From positions 1-49,153 of the forward strand of contig NZ_BATQ01000098.1 of assembly GCF_000739635.1 (NCBI RefSeq): a stretch of 49,153 bases of DNA, read 5' to 3'. The translations under genes and the position numbers were made by a program. Below are positions 8,985-20,043 of this stretch, piece after piece (positions within the stretch are counted from its first letter, which is position 1; the number at the start of each line of letters is the position of its first letter). The stretch comes from Verrucomicrobium sp. BvORR034 (GTDB lineage: Bacteria > Verrucomicrobiota > Verrucomicrobiia > Verrucomicrobiales > Verrucomicrobiaceae). Below the pieces are notes generated by a model. The model did not search any database, was not told where the DNA came from, and worked only from the letters and a program-made list of their open reading frames with translations.

Positions 8985-9680
8985 TCAGGCAATAGGCGCG
9001 GACAACCCGGCGGCAATGAAGGAGACCATCCTGTGGATGAAGCCTTCGCGGTCCGGCCGCATGGGCTGCATTTCAGGGTTGGGATGCGGCAGGTTGTCGA
9101 AGTGCACCCAGGAATCGAGCCCGTGGTTCAGGGCGCCAAAGAGGAAGCGCTCCCGCCAGACCAGCTCCTGCGGGGGCAGCCAGGGCAGGGCACGCAGCAG
9201 GGCGGAATCAATGCGCGTGGCGAACTCGGCACACTCCTTGTTCAAGAAGGCCTTGAGCTGCGGATTGGGATCCTGGAAGCCGCGACAGATGAGCCGGAAG
9301 AGCGCCATGGTGGTGCCCGGCTGCGTCTCGCGCGCCTCCACAGAGGGGCGCACGATGGCCTCCACCAGCTTTTCCAAAGGGACCGGTTGCTCTTGGGCTT
9401 CAGCCTCCAGAGCATTCAGGCGGGAAATGCGGTCCTGATTCAAGGGGCGCAGTCGACGGGCAAAGACCTCCAGCACCAGGTCTTCCTTGGTGCCGAAGTG
9501 ATAGTTCACCGCGCCCAGATTGGCCCCGGCAGCCTTGATGATCGCCCGGGTGGAAGTGCCAGCCACGCCGTGCTCCACCAGAAGCTGCTCGGCAGCATCC
9601 AGCAGCGCCTCCCGGGTACTGGAACTCCGGGGGCGGTCAGGGGCGTATGCGGCCGGGGGCTGGCCAAGGGTGACGGACAT
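8985..9680 (-). CDS. TetR-family repressor of the RND operon
   Basis: A 231-residue protein. The N-terminal helix-turn-helix occupies about residues 20-70 (STREALLDAAEQLLVEHG, then STRAIIKAAGANLGAVNYHF with the typical NYHF/K motif), and the ligand-binding helical domain follows. It is the first gene of the tetR-adaptor-permease operon, only 70 bp before the adaptor gene, and a 20-bp palindromic operator sits 14 bp upstream of its start. This predicts autorepression and derepression of the pump by a ligand. Confidence 0.93.
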   Translation of the reverse strand: MSVTLGQPPAAYAPDRPRSSSTREALLDAAEQLLVEHGVAGTSTRAIIKAAGANLGAVNYHFGTKEDLVLEVFARRLRPLNQDRISRLNALEAEAQEQPVPLEKLVEAIVRPSVEARETQPGTTMALFRLICRGFQDPNPQLKAFLNKECAEFATRIDSALLRALPWLPPQELVWRERFLFGALNHGLDSWVHFDNLPHPNPEMQPMRPDREGFIHRMVSFIAAGLSAPIA

Positions 9681-9693
9681 GGAGCTTGCTTGA

Positions 9694-9713
9694 ATTCATA
9701 CGAACGTATGAAT
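9694..9713. promoter_or_regulatory. Palindromic TetR operator
   Basis: ATTCATACG (9694-9702) and CGTATGAAT (9705-9713) form a perfect 9-bp inverted repeat with a 2-bp spacer. It lies directly upstream of the tetR gene that heads the efflux operon, the standard position for an autoregulatory TetR operator. Binding is inferred. Confidence 0.8.
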
Positions 9714-9852
9714 CACCCTTTCATTGTCAAAGGGAGTTCGCTTCTGGGAAGGGGTTGGGGGCGGAAAAATTGTCGCGAGGTTGGCATGACCGGCCCGCTG
9801 CGCGGGAGACAGAAGACTGGAAGACGAAAGACAGAAGACATGAGGGCCGGGG

Positions 9853-10158
9853 GGCGATTGACCAAGGAGCGGCGGTTTGTGCCTTGAGCACAAGCGCCGA
9901 TGGTGGCCGGAGGGCATGAGGCACCACTTGTGTCTGAGCGTCCAACACCTCAGACAGCGCTGAGGTGTTGGTTACCTCCCGCTTCGCTACCCCTCGGCGG
10001 TTGTGCTTGAAGCACAAACCGCCGCTCCTTGGACAGGGGCAATTCCAATACGTCTTCGCGGGATGTTGGATGTTATCCTGGGTTGTAGGGCGACCGCCTC
10101 GGTTGCCAGATCAGGGGACGTTCGCGGCAAGCGGGGCGCTTGCCCTACAGGTGTCTGG
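9853..10158. repeat. 306-bp direct repeat, copy 1
   Basis: It contains a long imperfect palindrome: arms 9862-9893 and 10001-10032 match at 29 of 32 positions. Nested inside is a perfect 12-bp stem (9942-9953/9960-9971) with a 6-nt loop. A second REP-like palindrome follows, bounded by TGTAGGGC (10084-10091) and GCCCTACA (10142-10149), with an internal 8-bp stem at 10126-10133/10137-10144. Confidence 0.8.
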
Positions 10159-10464
10159 GGCGATTGACCAAGGAGCGGCGGTTTGTGCCTTGAGCACAAC
10201 CGCCGTTGGTGGCCGGAGGGCATGAGGCACCACTTGTGTCTGAGCGTCCAACACCTCAGACAGCGCTGAGGTGTTGGTTACCTCCCGCTTCGCTACCCCT
10301 CGGCGGTAGTGCTTGAAGCACAAACCGCCGCTCCTTGGCCAGGGGTATTCCAATACGCCTTCGCGGATGTTGGATGTTATCCTGGGTTGTAGGGCGACCG
10401 CCTCGGTTGCCAGGTCAGGGGTCGCTCGCGGCAAGCGGGGCACTTGCCCTACAGGTGTGTCTGG
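10159..10464. repeat. 306-bp direct repeat, copy 2
   Basis: The same architecture as copy 1, shifted by 306 bp, with scattered substitutions (for example at the loop-proximal arm positions) and two small length changes that cancel. The near identity points to a recent tandem duplication. Confidence 0.8.
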
Positions 10465-10587
10465 GGGAGGCGATGAGGTGGGCCATTTGGGGCGTGAGCC
10501 GGTTGGGACAACCGGACTACGCCTGCTGAGACCTCACAGGCACATCGCTCAAGTCTTGCGTCTTGTGTCTTCCGGTCCTGTATTTCC

Positions 10588-10628
10588 TAAAAAACTGGCC
10601 CAGCCCGGAACATCCGCGGCTGGGCCAG
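10588..10628 (-). terminator. Terminator of glgP
   Basis: An 11-bp GC-rich stem (10595-10605/10618-10628, CTGGCCCAGCC type) followed on the minus strand by a run of seven T residues. It begins 29 bp beyond the glgP stop codon. Confidence 0.9.
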
Positions 10629-10656
10629 CAAGCTTTTCGAACTAGCGCTACTCAAC

Positions 10657-13146
10657 TCACCCCACCTCAACCCGGGGCAAATTCCAGATCTGCTCTGCGT
10701 ACTCGCTAATGGTGCGGTCGCTGGAGAAGAAGCCCATTCTCGCGGTGTTGAGGATGCTCATGCGCGTCCAGTTCGCGGAATCACGATACGCGGCGTCGAC
10801 CCTGCCCTGGGCGTCCACATAGGTGCGGTAGTCGGCACAGCAGAGGAAGGGATCCCCGCCTTCGAGCAGGCTGCTACGGAGCGGCTTGAAGTCGTCCGAG
10901 TTGCCGGTGAAGAAGTCGCTGCCGATCCAGTCGATCGCATTGCGCAGCTCGGGATCGTTCCAGTAGTAGTCCCAAGGGTTGTAGCCCTTCTGGCGGAGGT
11001 CCTCCACCTCCTCGACCGTGAGGCCGAAGATGAAGATGTTGTCGTCGCCGACTTCGTCTTTGATCTCAACATTCGCGCCATCGAGTGTGCCGATGGTGAG
11101 CGCGCCGTTAAGGGCCAGCTTCATGTTGCCGGTGCCGCTGGCTTCCTTGCCTGCGGTGGAGATCTGCTCGGAGATGTCCGCGGCGGGGATGATCCTCTCG
11201 GCCAGGGTGACGCCGTAGTTTGGCAGGAACACGACCTTGAGCTTCCCGAGGATGCGCGGGTCGTTGTTGATTTTCTCGGCCACCGCATTGATGGCGAAGA
11301 TGATGTTCTTGGCCAGGTAGTACCCAGGAGCGGCCTTGGCGGCAAAGATGAACACGCGGGGCTGCATGTCATACCCCGGATCCTGCAGGAGGCGGCGGTA
11401 GAGCGTGAGGATGTTCAGCAGGTTCAGGTGCTGGCGCTTGTACTCGTGCAGACGCTTGATCTGCACGTCGAAGATCGCATCCGCGCTCACCGAGTACCCT
11501 GTGAGGTCCTTGATGACATGCGTGAGGCGCTCCTTGTGCAGGCGCTTGATGGCACGGAAGCGCTGCTGGAACTCGGGATCATCCGCAAAGGATTCCAGCG
11601 CACGCAGCTTGGAGGCATCCCGCGTCCACTCGGTGCCAATGGACTCGTTGATCAGGGACGTGAGCTCCGGATTGCAGACCATGAGCCAGCGACGCGGCGT
11701 GATGCCGTTCGTCATGTTCAGGAAGCGGTCCGGATAAAGTTCGTTGAACTCGGGGAAGAGCTTTTCCTTGAGCAGGCGGGTGTGCAGCGCGGCCACGCCA
11801 TTGGTGTGGCGGCTGGCGTGCACGGAGAGGTGCGCCATGCGGACGGACTTGCCGCCGTTCTCGTCGATCAGGGACAGCGTGCGGATCTTCTCCACGTCAT
11901 CCGGCCATTTCTTGGAAATAACATTCGTGATGAGGTGCTGGTTGATCGCGTAGATGATCTGCAGGTGACGTGGCAGCACGCGCTCAAAGAGCGGCACGCT
12001 CCAGGTCTCCAGCGCCTCGGGCAGGAGGGTGTGGTTCGTGTAGCAGAACGTGCGCTGGCAGATGCTCCAGGCGGTGAGCCAAGGAAGGTTCTCCACATCC
12101 GTCAGCAGACGCATCAGCTCGGGAATCGCCACCGCCGGGTGCGTGTCATTGAGCTGGATCGCCACCTTCTCCGGGAAGGCATCCCAGCCCTGGTTGTCGC
12201 GCTTGTAGCGGCGGATGATGTCGCTGAGCGAGCAGGCGACAAAGAAGTACTGCTGCACGAGGCGCAGCTCCTTGCCGCTCTCGGTTGCGTCATTGGGGTA
12301 GAGGATCTTGGAGACCGTCTCGCCCGCCGCCTTGTCATGCAGAGCCTCGATGTAGGAGCCCTCGTTGAAGACGCGGAGGTTGAACTCATCCGTCGCGCGG
12401 CTTTCCCACAGGCGGAGGAAGTTCACCGTCTTGGAATCAAAGCCGATGATCGGGATGTCCCACGGCAGGCCCACGATCTTCTTCGTGTTCTCCCAGGTGT
12501 ACACGGAGTTGCCGCGGTCGTCGAAGTGCTGGATGGCGCGACCGTAGAGATTGACCTCCACCTTGTACTCGGGGCGCACGATGTTCCAGGGGTTGCCATC
12601 GCGGATCCAGGGATCCGGCTGCTCCACCTGACGGCCGTTCACAAACTCCTGGCGGAAGAGGCCGAACTCATAGTGAATGCCGTAACCCACCGCCGGAAGG
12701 TCCAGCGTGGAGAGGGAATCAAGGAAACAAGCTGCCAGACGGCCGAGGCCGCCGTTGCCCAGGCCCATGTCGGCCTCTTCGTTGATGATCGTCTCCAGAT
12801 CCTGGCCGAGCTCACCGAGCGCGGACTTGGCCGCATCATAGAGGCCCGTGTTGCGCAGGTTGTTCTCCAGCAGGCGCCCCATGAGGTACTCCAGGGAGAG
12901 GTAGTTCACCCGCCGCGTGTTCTTGCTGCGGTGGGCGGCCATCGTCTTGAACGAGATGGCCAGCGCGCGATCCCGCACTGCCATGCACGTGGCCGTCCAC
13001 CAATGCGCCCGCCGCGCTGTCGTCGGATCGTGCGCCAGGGTGAAGAGCAGGTGGTTCCGGATGGAGGCCTTCAGGGACGCCGCCACTTCGGCGTCATCCA
13101 GAGGTGCGGGCGCTTCAGGAGAGGGGGTGGATTCGGATTGCCACAT
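10657..13146 (-). CDS. glgP: Glycogen/starch/maltodextrin phosphorylase
   Basis: An 829-residue cytoplasmic GT35 enzyme of normal length. It phosphorolyses alpha-1,4-glucans to glucose 1-phosphate using pyridoxal phosphate. The PLP-site block [19 protein letters not shown] carries the Schiff-base lysine at about residue 676; the N-terminal [19 protein letters not shown] and [17 protein letters not shown] glycine-loop regions are intact. It is the distal gene of a minus-strand cluster after rsmI (61-bp gap) and ends at a strong terminator. No other glycogen gene is in the window. Confidence 0.97.
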   Translation of the reverse strand: MWQSESTPSPEAPAPLDDAEVAASLKASIRNHLLFTLAHDPTTARRAHWWTATCMAVRDRALAISFKTMAAHRSKNTRRVNYLSLEYLMGRLLENNLRNTGLYDAAKSALGELGQDLETIINEEADMGLGNGGLGRLAACFLDSLSTLDLPAVGYGIHYEFGLFRQEFVNGRQVEQPDPWIRDGNPWNIVRPEYKVEVNLYGRAIQHFDDRGNSVYTWENTKKIVGLPWDIPIIGFDSKTVNFLRLWESRATDEFNLRVFNEGSYIEALHDKAAGETVSKILYPNDATESGKELRLVQQYFFVACSLSDIIRRYKRDNQGWDAFPEKVAIQLNDTHPAVAIPELMRLLTDVENLPWLTAWSICQRTFCYTNHTLLPEALETWSVPLFERVLPRHLQIIYAINQHLITNVISKKWPDDVEKIRTLSLIDENGGKSVRMAHLSVHASRHTNGVAALHTRLLKEKLFPEFNELYPDRFLNMTNGITPRRWLMVCNPELTSLINESIGTEWTRDASKLRALESFADDPEFQQRFRAIKRLHKERLTHVIKDLTGYSVSADAIFDVQIKRLHEYKRQHLNLLNILTLYRRLLQDPGYDMQPRVFIFAAKAAPGYYLAKNIIFAINAVAEKINNDPRILGKLKVVFLPNYGVTLAERIIPAADISEQISTAGKEASGTGNMKLALNGALTIGTLDGANVEIKDEVGDDNIFIFGLTVEEVEDLRQKGYNPWDYYWNDPELRNAIDWIGSDFFTGNSDDFKPLRSSLLEGGDPFLCCADYRTYVDAQGRVDAAYRDSANWTRMSILNTARMGFFSSDRTISEYAEQIWNLPRVEVG

Positions 13147-13207
13147 GATGTTGAATCGTTGGGAGGGAAGCGTTTGTGATGGGGTGCTGGGTGGACCCAG
13201 GAAATTG

Positions 13208-13951
13208 TTATTCCTTGTCGTCAGAGCTGCTGTTCTGGCGGGTCATCCACTTGGGAAGTTCCGCCGGGGCGATGAGCAGCGTGATTTCTCCTTTGGGAGC
13301 TTTCATTGCGAAGTGGTTAAGCACGGACTGAGCCGATCCGCGCTGAAATTCCTCAAACATTTTCGTGAGTTCGCGGGCCACGACCACCGGGTGATTGGGC
13401 GCACGGTTGGCGATCATCTGGAGGGTATCCACCAGCCGGTAGGGGGACTCGAAGTAGATACTGGTGCACTCGCGCGCCATGGCCACTTCCATCTCCTTGT
13501 CCCGCTGCCCCTTCTTGTGGGGGAGGAACCCGCCAAAGTAAAACGGAACCGTCGGCAGGCCTGAACCCGCCAGGGCCGTAAGCACGGCTGTGGCACCGGG
13601 AATGACCTCCACCTTGATACCAGCGCCGATGACCGCATGCACGAGCCGCTGGCCGGGATCTGACACCGTGGGGAACCCTGCATCAGACACGAGGGCGATG
13701 CTGGCCCCCTCGTGCAATTTCTCAATGAACTCCGGGATACGCCGGGCCTCGTTGTGCTCCGTCAGGGAGACGAGCGGCAGATGCAGCCCATGGTGCTGGA
13801 GGAGATGGATGGTGCGGCGGGTGTCCTCACAGGCGACCAGGGTGGCCGCCTTGAGCACCTCCACGGCCCGCACGGAGAAGTCGCCCAGGTTCCCAATGGG
13901 GGTGGCGACCAGTTGCAGCTTGCCGGAGCTTGGCGCTGTCACATCAGACAT
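13208..13951 (-). CDS. rsmI: 16S rRNA (cytidine(1402)-2'-O)-methyltransferase RsmI
   Basis: A 247-residue tetrapyrrole-methylase-fold enzyme that 2'-O-methylates C1402 in the ribosomal P site using SAM. Hallmarks are [20 protein letters not shown] and [12 protein letters not shown] near the N-terminus, [17 protein letters not shown], the [17 protein letters not shown] loop and [14 protein letters not shown]. It is slightly shorter than the usual 270-290 residues because the C-terminal domain is brief. An intrinsic terminator hairpin lies only 6 nt before its start codon, so its expression probably depends on readthrough or on a promoter overlapping that hairpin. Confidence 0.95.
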   Translation of the reverse strand: MSDVTAPSSGKLQLVATPIGNLGDFSVRAVEVLKAATLVACEDTRRTIHLLQHHGLHLPLVSLTEHNEARRIPEFIEKLHEGASIALVSDAGFPTVSDPGQRLVHAVIGAGIKVEVIPGATAVLTALAGSGLPTVPFYFGGFLPHKKGQRDKEMEVAMARECTSIYFESPYRLVDTLQMIANRAPNHPVVVARELTKMFEEFQRGSAQSVLNHFAMKAPKGEITLLIAPAELPKWMTRQNSSSDDKE

Positions 13952-13956
13952 GGCAG

Positions 13957-13988
13957 AAAAAGAACGGGCGCTGCTGGTGCAGCGCCCG
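13957..13988 (-). terminator. Intrinsic terminator/attenuator between lptE and rsmI
   Basis: A perfect 10-bp stem CGGGCGCTGC (13965-13974) / GCAGCGCCCG (13979-13988) with a 4-nt loop, followed on the minus strand by TTCTTTTTC. The U-tract ends 5 bp before the rsmI ATG, so the hairpin covers the position where a ribosome binding site would normally lie. Confidence 0.8.
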
Positions 13989-14029
13989 GGGAGAGTAGGG
14001 AGTGATGGTTGCCGGAAAAAGGCGGGCGC

Positions 14030-14539
14030 TTACCAGCCTTCCGAGATCTGACTGGCCAGAGACGTGGAGAGACGCTCGGCGGCATCGGCCAGGGCCTGGC
14101 GCTCCGTGAGCTGTACGTTCGGGTCGAGCACGATGTTGGACGCACCGGAGGCCTGGCCTGCCAGGAGCTCCGTGCCTGCGGTGTCATTCACCGTGTAACG
14201 GATCTGCAAGCGCATGAGCAGCTCACTGGTACGCAGGGTGTTGCTGCGCACGGCGCGGAACTGGCTGCGGTGGATGTCCACGATGGTGGCGTTCAACACC
14301 GCATCAGCCTCGCTGGCTGGTACGATCTTGTAGGCACCGTCCATCTGGAGCTTCTTGATCAGCGCATTCGTGGCCAGCACTTCAAGCCGGGGCTCAAGCG
14401 TGTCGTTCTTGAACGTCGGCACCGCCAGCTTGGTCACGTTGACCATCTTGGCGGGCTTGCTGGCTCCGAGTTGGTAGCCAGCGCACTGAGTGAGGAGAGA
14501 GAGGGCCAGAGGAGCGAGCAAAAAGGCAAACTTTTTCAT
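14030..14539 (-). CDS. lptE: LptE-like LPS-assembly lipoprotein
   Basis: A 169-residue lipoprotein. The signal MKKFAFLLAPLALSLLTQC ends in a lipobox with Cys at residue 19, and the mature protein starts CAGYQLG, the typical LptE opening. The rest (VTKLAVPTFKNDTLEPRLEV, then ALIKKL and alternating beta strands) matches the LptE/RlpB-like fold that plugs the LptD barrel in the outer membrane and delivers LPS. It lies 50 bp after a BamD-like gene, so the pair is an outer-membrane assembly unit. Sequence identity within this family is low, hence slightly less certain. Confidence 0.85.
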   Translation of the reverse strand: MKKFAFLLAPLALSLLTQCAGYQLGASKPAKMVNVTKLAVPTFKNDTLEPRLEVLATNALIKKLQMDGAYKIVPASEADAVLNATIVDIHRSQFRAVRSNTLRTSELLMRLQIRYTVNDTAGTELLAGQASGASNIVLDPNVQLTERQALADAAERLSTSLASQISEGW

Positions 14540-14589
14540 GTATTGGGAGTGATGAGGTTGGCCGGGAACTTGGGAGTGATGCCAGTGAA

Positions 14590-15993
14590 TCAGTTTGCCT
14601 TGGGAGCTTCCGGCGCGGGAGCGGGAGCTGGCGCAGGGACAGCTTCCGGCGAGGGGGCCGGAGGAACGGGAAGCGGGGCAAGAGACGGAGCCTCAAGTTG
14701 GCCAGCAGGAGCAGGAGGGACAGGCAGGGGAGCCAGAGCAGGCTTTGGCGGCTCGCCACCAGCAGCCGGGGGCAGGATCATGCCAGGACCCGCAGCGTCC
14801 ACCGCGCCGGGGCGGGTAGGCAGCTCAGGCTCCTTGAGGGGCACAGGCTGGAAGCTGTCGGGCTCCACGCGCATCTCAGGCTTGCGATTGACCTTGGCGA
14901 TGAGCGGGGCGGGAGGACCGGAGTATTCGTCACGGCTCTTGAGATTGACGGCAGCAGGCACGGTGTAGTCTGCATTGCCACTGGCGACCTGTTCCTTCAT
15001 CTCCTCTGGGAAGGCAGCGGCCAGGCCGGAGAGGCGGGTGCGGGCATCCGCAGCGGCGTCAGGAGCGCCGAACTTGATGGCTTCGTTGTAGTAGATGGCG
15101 GCGGCCTTGGGCTTGCCAGCCTTCTCGTAGAACTTGCCGATCTCAAGCGAGCGGTAGGACTGGGAGGTGTTCACCTCCTGGATCAGGGACTCAGCCTCAC
15201 CGGTGCGCTCACCGGAGGGGTTGGCCATCTTGTAGGTCTCAAGCGCGTCGCGGGTCGCGGTCAGGTTCTGCGCGTCCTGCGTCTTGCGGGCAGCCGCGCT
15301 GCTGATGGCACCAATGCGGAACTGGGCTTCGGAGGCGAGCTTGGTGTTCGGGTAGTTTTCCACCACGGCCTGGTAGGAGGCATTGGCCATCGGCTTGTCG
15401 CCGTCGTCCTGATACACCTCACCGATGGCGAACTGGGCGTACGGAGCATACTTGCCGTACGGGGAGTTCTTGATCACGCCTTCGTACATCTTCACGAGCT
15501 CGGACTTGTCGAGCTTCATGGGGATGAGCAGCAGGGAGGGCTGCTTCTTGCCGGCCTTTGCTTCTTCTGCGATCTCAAACTGCTGTTGGAGCGCTTCGCT
15601 GAAACGGGGGCTCTGGCGGTAGTTGTCGATGAACTTCTGGAAGCCTTCGTAAGCATCCTGCAGCTTGCCAGAGGCGCGCAGGCCGCGGGACAGCTCAAAC
15701 TGGGCTTCTGCTGCGGCGTCCGTAAACTTGTAGCGGGCCACCACATCCTTGTAGATGGACTGGGCACGACCAGCATTGCCGGTGGAGGAAGCCGTGCGCG
15801 CATCGCGCAGCATCGCATCAGCGGCAGCTTCCTGAGATTGCTTTTCCGACACGGAAGGTACAGCATCCTCCTTGGATTTAAACCACTTCAGGGGATTTGC
15901 CTTGCCGAGGTCAACGGCCGATGCGGACGGCACGGCAATCGCCAGCGCAGTGGCAGTGGTCAATGTGACACGAAGGACGGGGTGCACTTTCAT
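14590..15993 (-). CDS. BamD-like TPR protein (outer-membrane assembly)
   Basis: A 467-residue secreted protein. An N-terminal signal peptide (cleavage after PSASA, about residue 26) is followed by an array of tetratricopeptide-like helices, for example AAAEAQFELSRGLRASGKLQ, GEVYQDDGDKPMANASYQAV and ENYPNTKLASEAQFRIGAIS, as in BamD/YfiO. It is about 200 residues longer than Proteobacterial BamD; from about residue 370 it carries a low-complexity Pro/Ala tail. No clear lipobox is visible, so it may be periplasmic and not lipid-anchored. The gene precedes lptE on the same strand. BamD partnership is inferred from fold and context; a general TPR scaffold is the alternative. Confidence 0.72.
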   Translation of the reverse strand: MKVHPVLRVTLTTATALAIAVPSASAVDLGKANPLKWFKSKEDAVPSVSEKQSQEAAADAMLRDARTASSTGNAGRAQSIYKDVVARYKFTDAAAEAQFELSRGLRASGKLQDAYEGFQKFIDNYRQSPRFSEALQQQFEIAEEAKAGKKQPSLLLIPMKLDKSELVKMYEGVIKNSPYGKYAPYAQFAIGEVYQDDGDKPMANASYQAVVENYPNTKLASEAQFRIGAISSAAARKTQDAQNLTATRDALETYKMANPSGERTGEAESLIQEVNTSQSYRSLEIGKFYEKAGKPKAAAIYYNEAIKFGAPDAAADARTRLSGLAAAFPEEMKEQVASGNADYTVPAAVNLKSRDEYSGPPAPLIAKVNRKPEMRVEPDSFQPVPLKEPELPTRPGAVDAAGPGMILPPAAGGEPPKPALAPLPVPPAPAGQLEAPSLAPLPVPPAPSPEAVPAPAPAPAPEAPKAN

Positions 15994-16080
15994 TCTGGCG
16001 AAACTAGTGGAGAGTCAGTAAGGCGTCAACTGGCGGAATTTTGGTTTTGTGAAGCATGGTTGACGCCATGAGGGCAGGGA

Positions 16081-16139
16081 AAAACAGTGACGAGGCCGAA
16101 ACGGCATCCGCAAGGGACAACTTGTTTCAACCTCGTCAC
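16081..16139 (-). terminator. Terminator of leuB
   Basis: A 9-bp outer stem (16087-16095/16131-16139, GTGACGAGG type) extended by weaker GAAAC/GTTTC pairing, followed on the minus strand by TGTTTTT. Confidence 0.7.
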
Positions 16140-16149
16140 CTTGAGAGTG

Positions 16150-18467
<2,318 letters not shown>

Positions 18468-18601
18468 TCGTGATGGGGAGGGAGAGGAGCGTGGTCACCT
18501 TCAGAGGCAGGCGACGAGGCGATAAGGCGAAACGAAAACGGTGATTCTATGACGGAGGTTGGCGCAGAGGCAACTCTGTTCAGACCCGGTTCAGCACTTC
18601 A

Positions 18602-19144
18602 TCATCCAACTTTCAGTGTGCCTTCCACGGAGTCATCCAGCGTCTTGCCTGCCACCGCTCCGATCACCATCTTGATGCCCGCCACCAGGAAGCCGTGCTT
18701 CGTGTCCCAATAATAACCTCCGTTGGGAGTCACCTTGATGACAGTGATGCGCTCGTCCTCCTCACCACCGGTGAACCAAGTCTTCAAGACAGGCTCCCAC
18801 AGCTCGTGGATGACCTGTTTGTTCTGCGAGACGGTGGCGGCCCCCTGGAGATGGAGGAAGCCCGAATGCGGCGAGGACTGGAAGTACAGGTGCACGCTGT
18901 CCGGATCGATTGCGAGCTCCTCGTTGAGGTGACTGTCGGACGCACTCAGGAACCACAGGTTGCCGCTGTCGTCCACCTTGCGGACATTCATCGGCCGCGC
19001 CCCGCCGGAGCCCTCCACCACCGCCCCGGTGACGAAAAAGCAGGTCTCGGCCTTGTCCACAAGCTCTTTGATCTTGCTCACGGCCTTGGCTCCGGACATG
19101 TCGTCGCGATTGTCTTCTGATTGGTTGTCATTGATGGAACTCAT
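18602..19144 (-). CDS. Pyridoxamine 5'-phosphate oxidase-like (general stress protein 26 type)
   Basis: A 180-residue split-barrel flavin-binding-type protein. A short polar leader (SSINDNQSEDNRDD) precedes VSKIKELVDKAETCFFVTG; then ARPMNVRKVDDSGNLWFLSA, VHLYFQSSPHSGFLHLQGAA and GGYYWDTKHG follow the pattern of stress protein 26 family members, which bind FMN or F420. The reaction is unknown. The frame runs upstream to 19264, but that extension is Cys/Arg-rich and unlike the family; ATG 19144 was preferred, with ATG 19099 as an alternative. Divergent from the LpxH-like gene over about 118 bp. Confidence 0.82.
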   Translation of the reverse strand: MSSINDNQSEDNRDDMSGAKAVSKIKELVDKAETCFFVTGAVVEGSGGARPMNVRKVDDSGNLWFLSASDSHLNEELAIDPDSVHLYFQSSPHSGFLHLQGAATVSQNKQVIHELWEPVLKTWFTGGEEDERITVIKVTPNGGYYWDTKHGFLVAGIKMVIGAVAGKTLDDSVEGTLKVG

Positions 19145-19262
19145 GCCGCTGGATCGCGCATGGCCGCCAGACCGGTGGCATGGGTCGCTCGCGCACGATT
19201 GAACGCATGGGACCTCCGGCGGGACTGAGACCCTACCCCAAGCCGCCTGGCGCCCCCTTTTC

Positions 19263-19982
19263 ATGAAGATTTGCTTTGTCTCCGACCTTCACCTGTTCTC
19301 CCAGCGTAGCCTCGCAGAACAATGGATGCCCCTGCTGCATGAGCGCATTCGCGAAAGTTCACTGGTGGTCTTGGGAGGGGACGTCTTCGACTTCAAGTGG
19401 TCCATCCACGGCTCAGCCCAAGCCACGGCGGAAGCGGCGACCCAGTGGCTCCAGGCGCTGATGCACACGCACCCGGCCCACACCTTCGTCATGCTCCTGG
19501 GGAACCACGATGACCACCCCGCCCTCCGGGAGAGGCTGGAGGTCCTGGCCGGGGAGTCACCGCAACTGGTCGTGGAAACCTACCTCTTCCGGGTGGCCAA
19601 CACGGTTTTCCTCCATGGCGATTCGGCCAATCCCCGTTGCACGGAGGCCAAGCTCATTCGCTCCCGCAGCCGGACCGCCCACCATCGCACCCGGGGTCGG
19701 GCCATGAATCTCCTCTATGGCGGGGCCATCCGCCTCCGTCTGCACCGCGCCGGGGCCAACCTGATCTTCCCGAAGCGACTGGTGGCGCGTCGGCTGCTGG
19801 GCTACCTCGGGGAGGTGGGGCAGGGGCCCGAGAGCGGTACGGACACGGTTTACTTTGGGCACACGCATCTCGCGTTGCAGGACTACGTGTACCGGGGCGT
19901 CCGTTTTCACAACTGCGGAGCCCCCATGCGCGGCCTGAAGTTCCAGGTTTTGCTCGCAGAAACCGGGGCCATGTCACCCTGA
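19263..19982 (+). CDS. LpxH-like calcineurin-type metallophosphoesterase
   Basis: A 239-residue protein with all five metallophosphoesterase blocks: CFVSDLHLF (Asp/His), LGGDVFDFKW, LLGNHDDHP, FLHGDS and FGHTHLA. This arrangement is that of LpxH, which hydrolyses UDP-2,3-diacylglucosamine in lipid A synthesis at the inner membrane. The basic stretch SRSRTAHHRTRGRAMNLLYG between the fourth and fifth blocks occupies the place of the LpxH cap. LpxH function is plausible in a diderm with LptE, but a related nucleotide or phospholipid hydrolase cannot be excluded. The next gene, ribH, follows after 61 bp. Confidence 0.8.
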   Translation: MKICFVSDLHLFSQRSLAEQWMPLLHERIRESSLVVLGGDVFDFKWSIHGSAQATAEAATQWLQALMHTHPAHTFVMLLGNHDDHPALRERLEVLAGESPQLVVETYLFRVANTVFLHGDSANPRCTEAKLIRSRSRTAHHRTRGRAMNLLYGGAIRLRLHRAGANLIFPKRLVARRLLGYLGEVGQGPESGTDTVYFGHTHLALQDYVYRGVRFHNCGAPMRGLKFQVLLAETGAMSP

Positions 19983-20043
19983 GAGCGTTGGGAGCATACA
20001 ATTTGTTGAATCTTTGCTCATCCGACATTAAATCTCCCGCCCC

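Larger units (their letters stand above)
9816..10576. repeat. Composite non-coding repeat element with terminal inverted repeats
   Basis: The outer arms 9816-9842 and 10550-10576 are imperfect inverted repeats (21 of 27 positions match) made of AAGAC units at 7-bp spacing. Between them lie two direct copies of a 306-bp unit (9853-10158 and 10159-10464), differing at only about a dozen positions. Translations across the region are patternless. The stretch 9715-10587 therefore holds repeats, not genes. It separates the efflux operon from the glgP terminator. Confidence 0.75.

Noticed and set aside
9853-10464. CRISPR array
   Set aside because: There are only two units, each 306 bp with no short spacers, and no cas genes nearby.
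11428-13179. A 583-residue plus-strand ORF antisense to glgP
   Set aside because: Composition is typical of a shadow frame, and glgP has full family motifs over the same bases.
14698-16071. A 457-residue plus-strand ORF antisense to the BamD-like gene
   Set aside because: No recognisable domain; the opposite strand has signal peptide and TPR-like helices.
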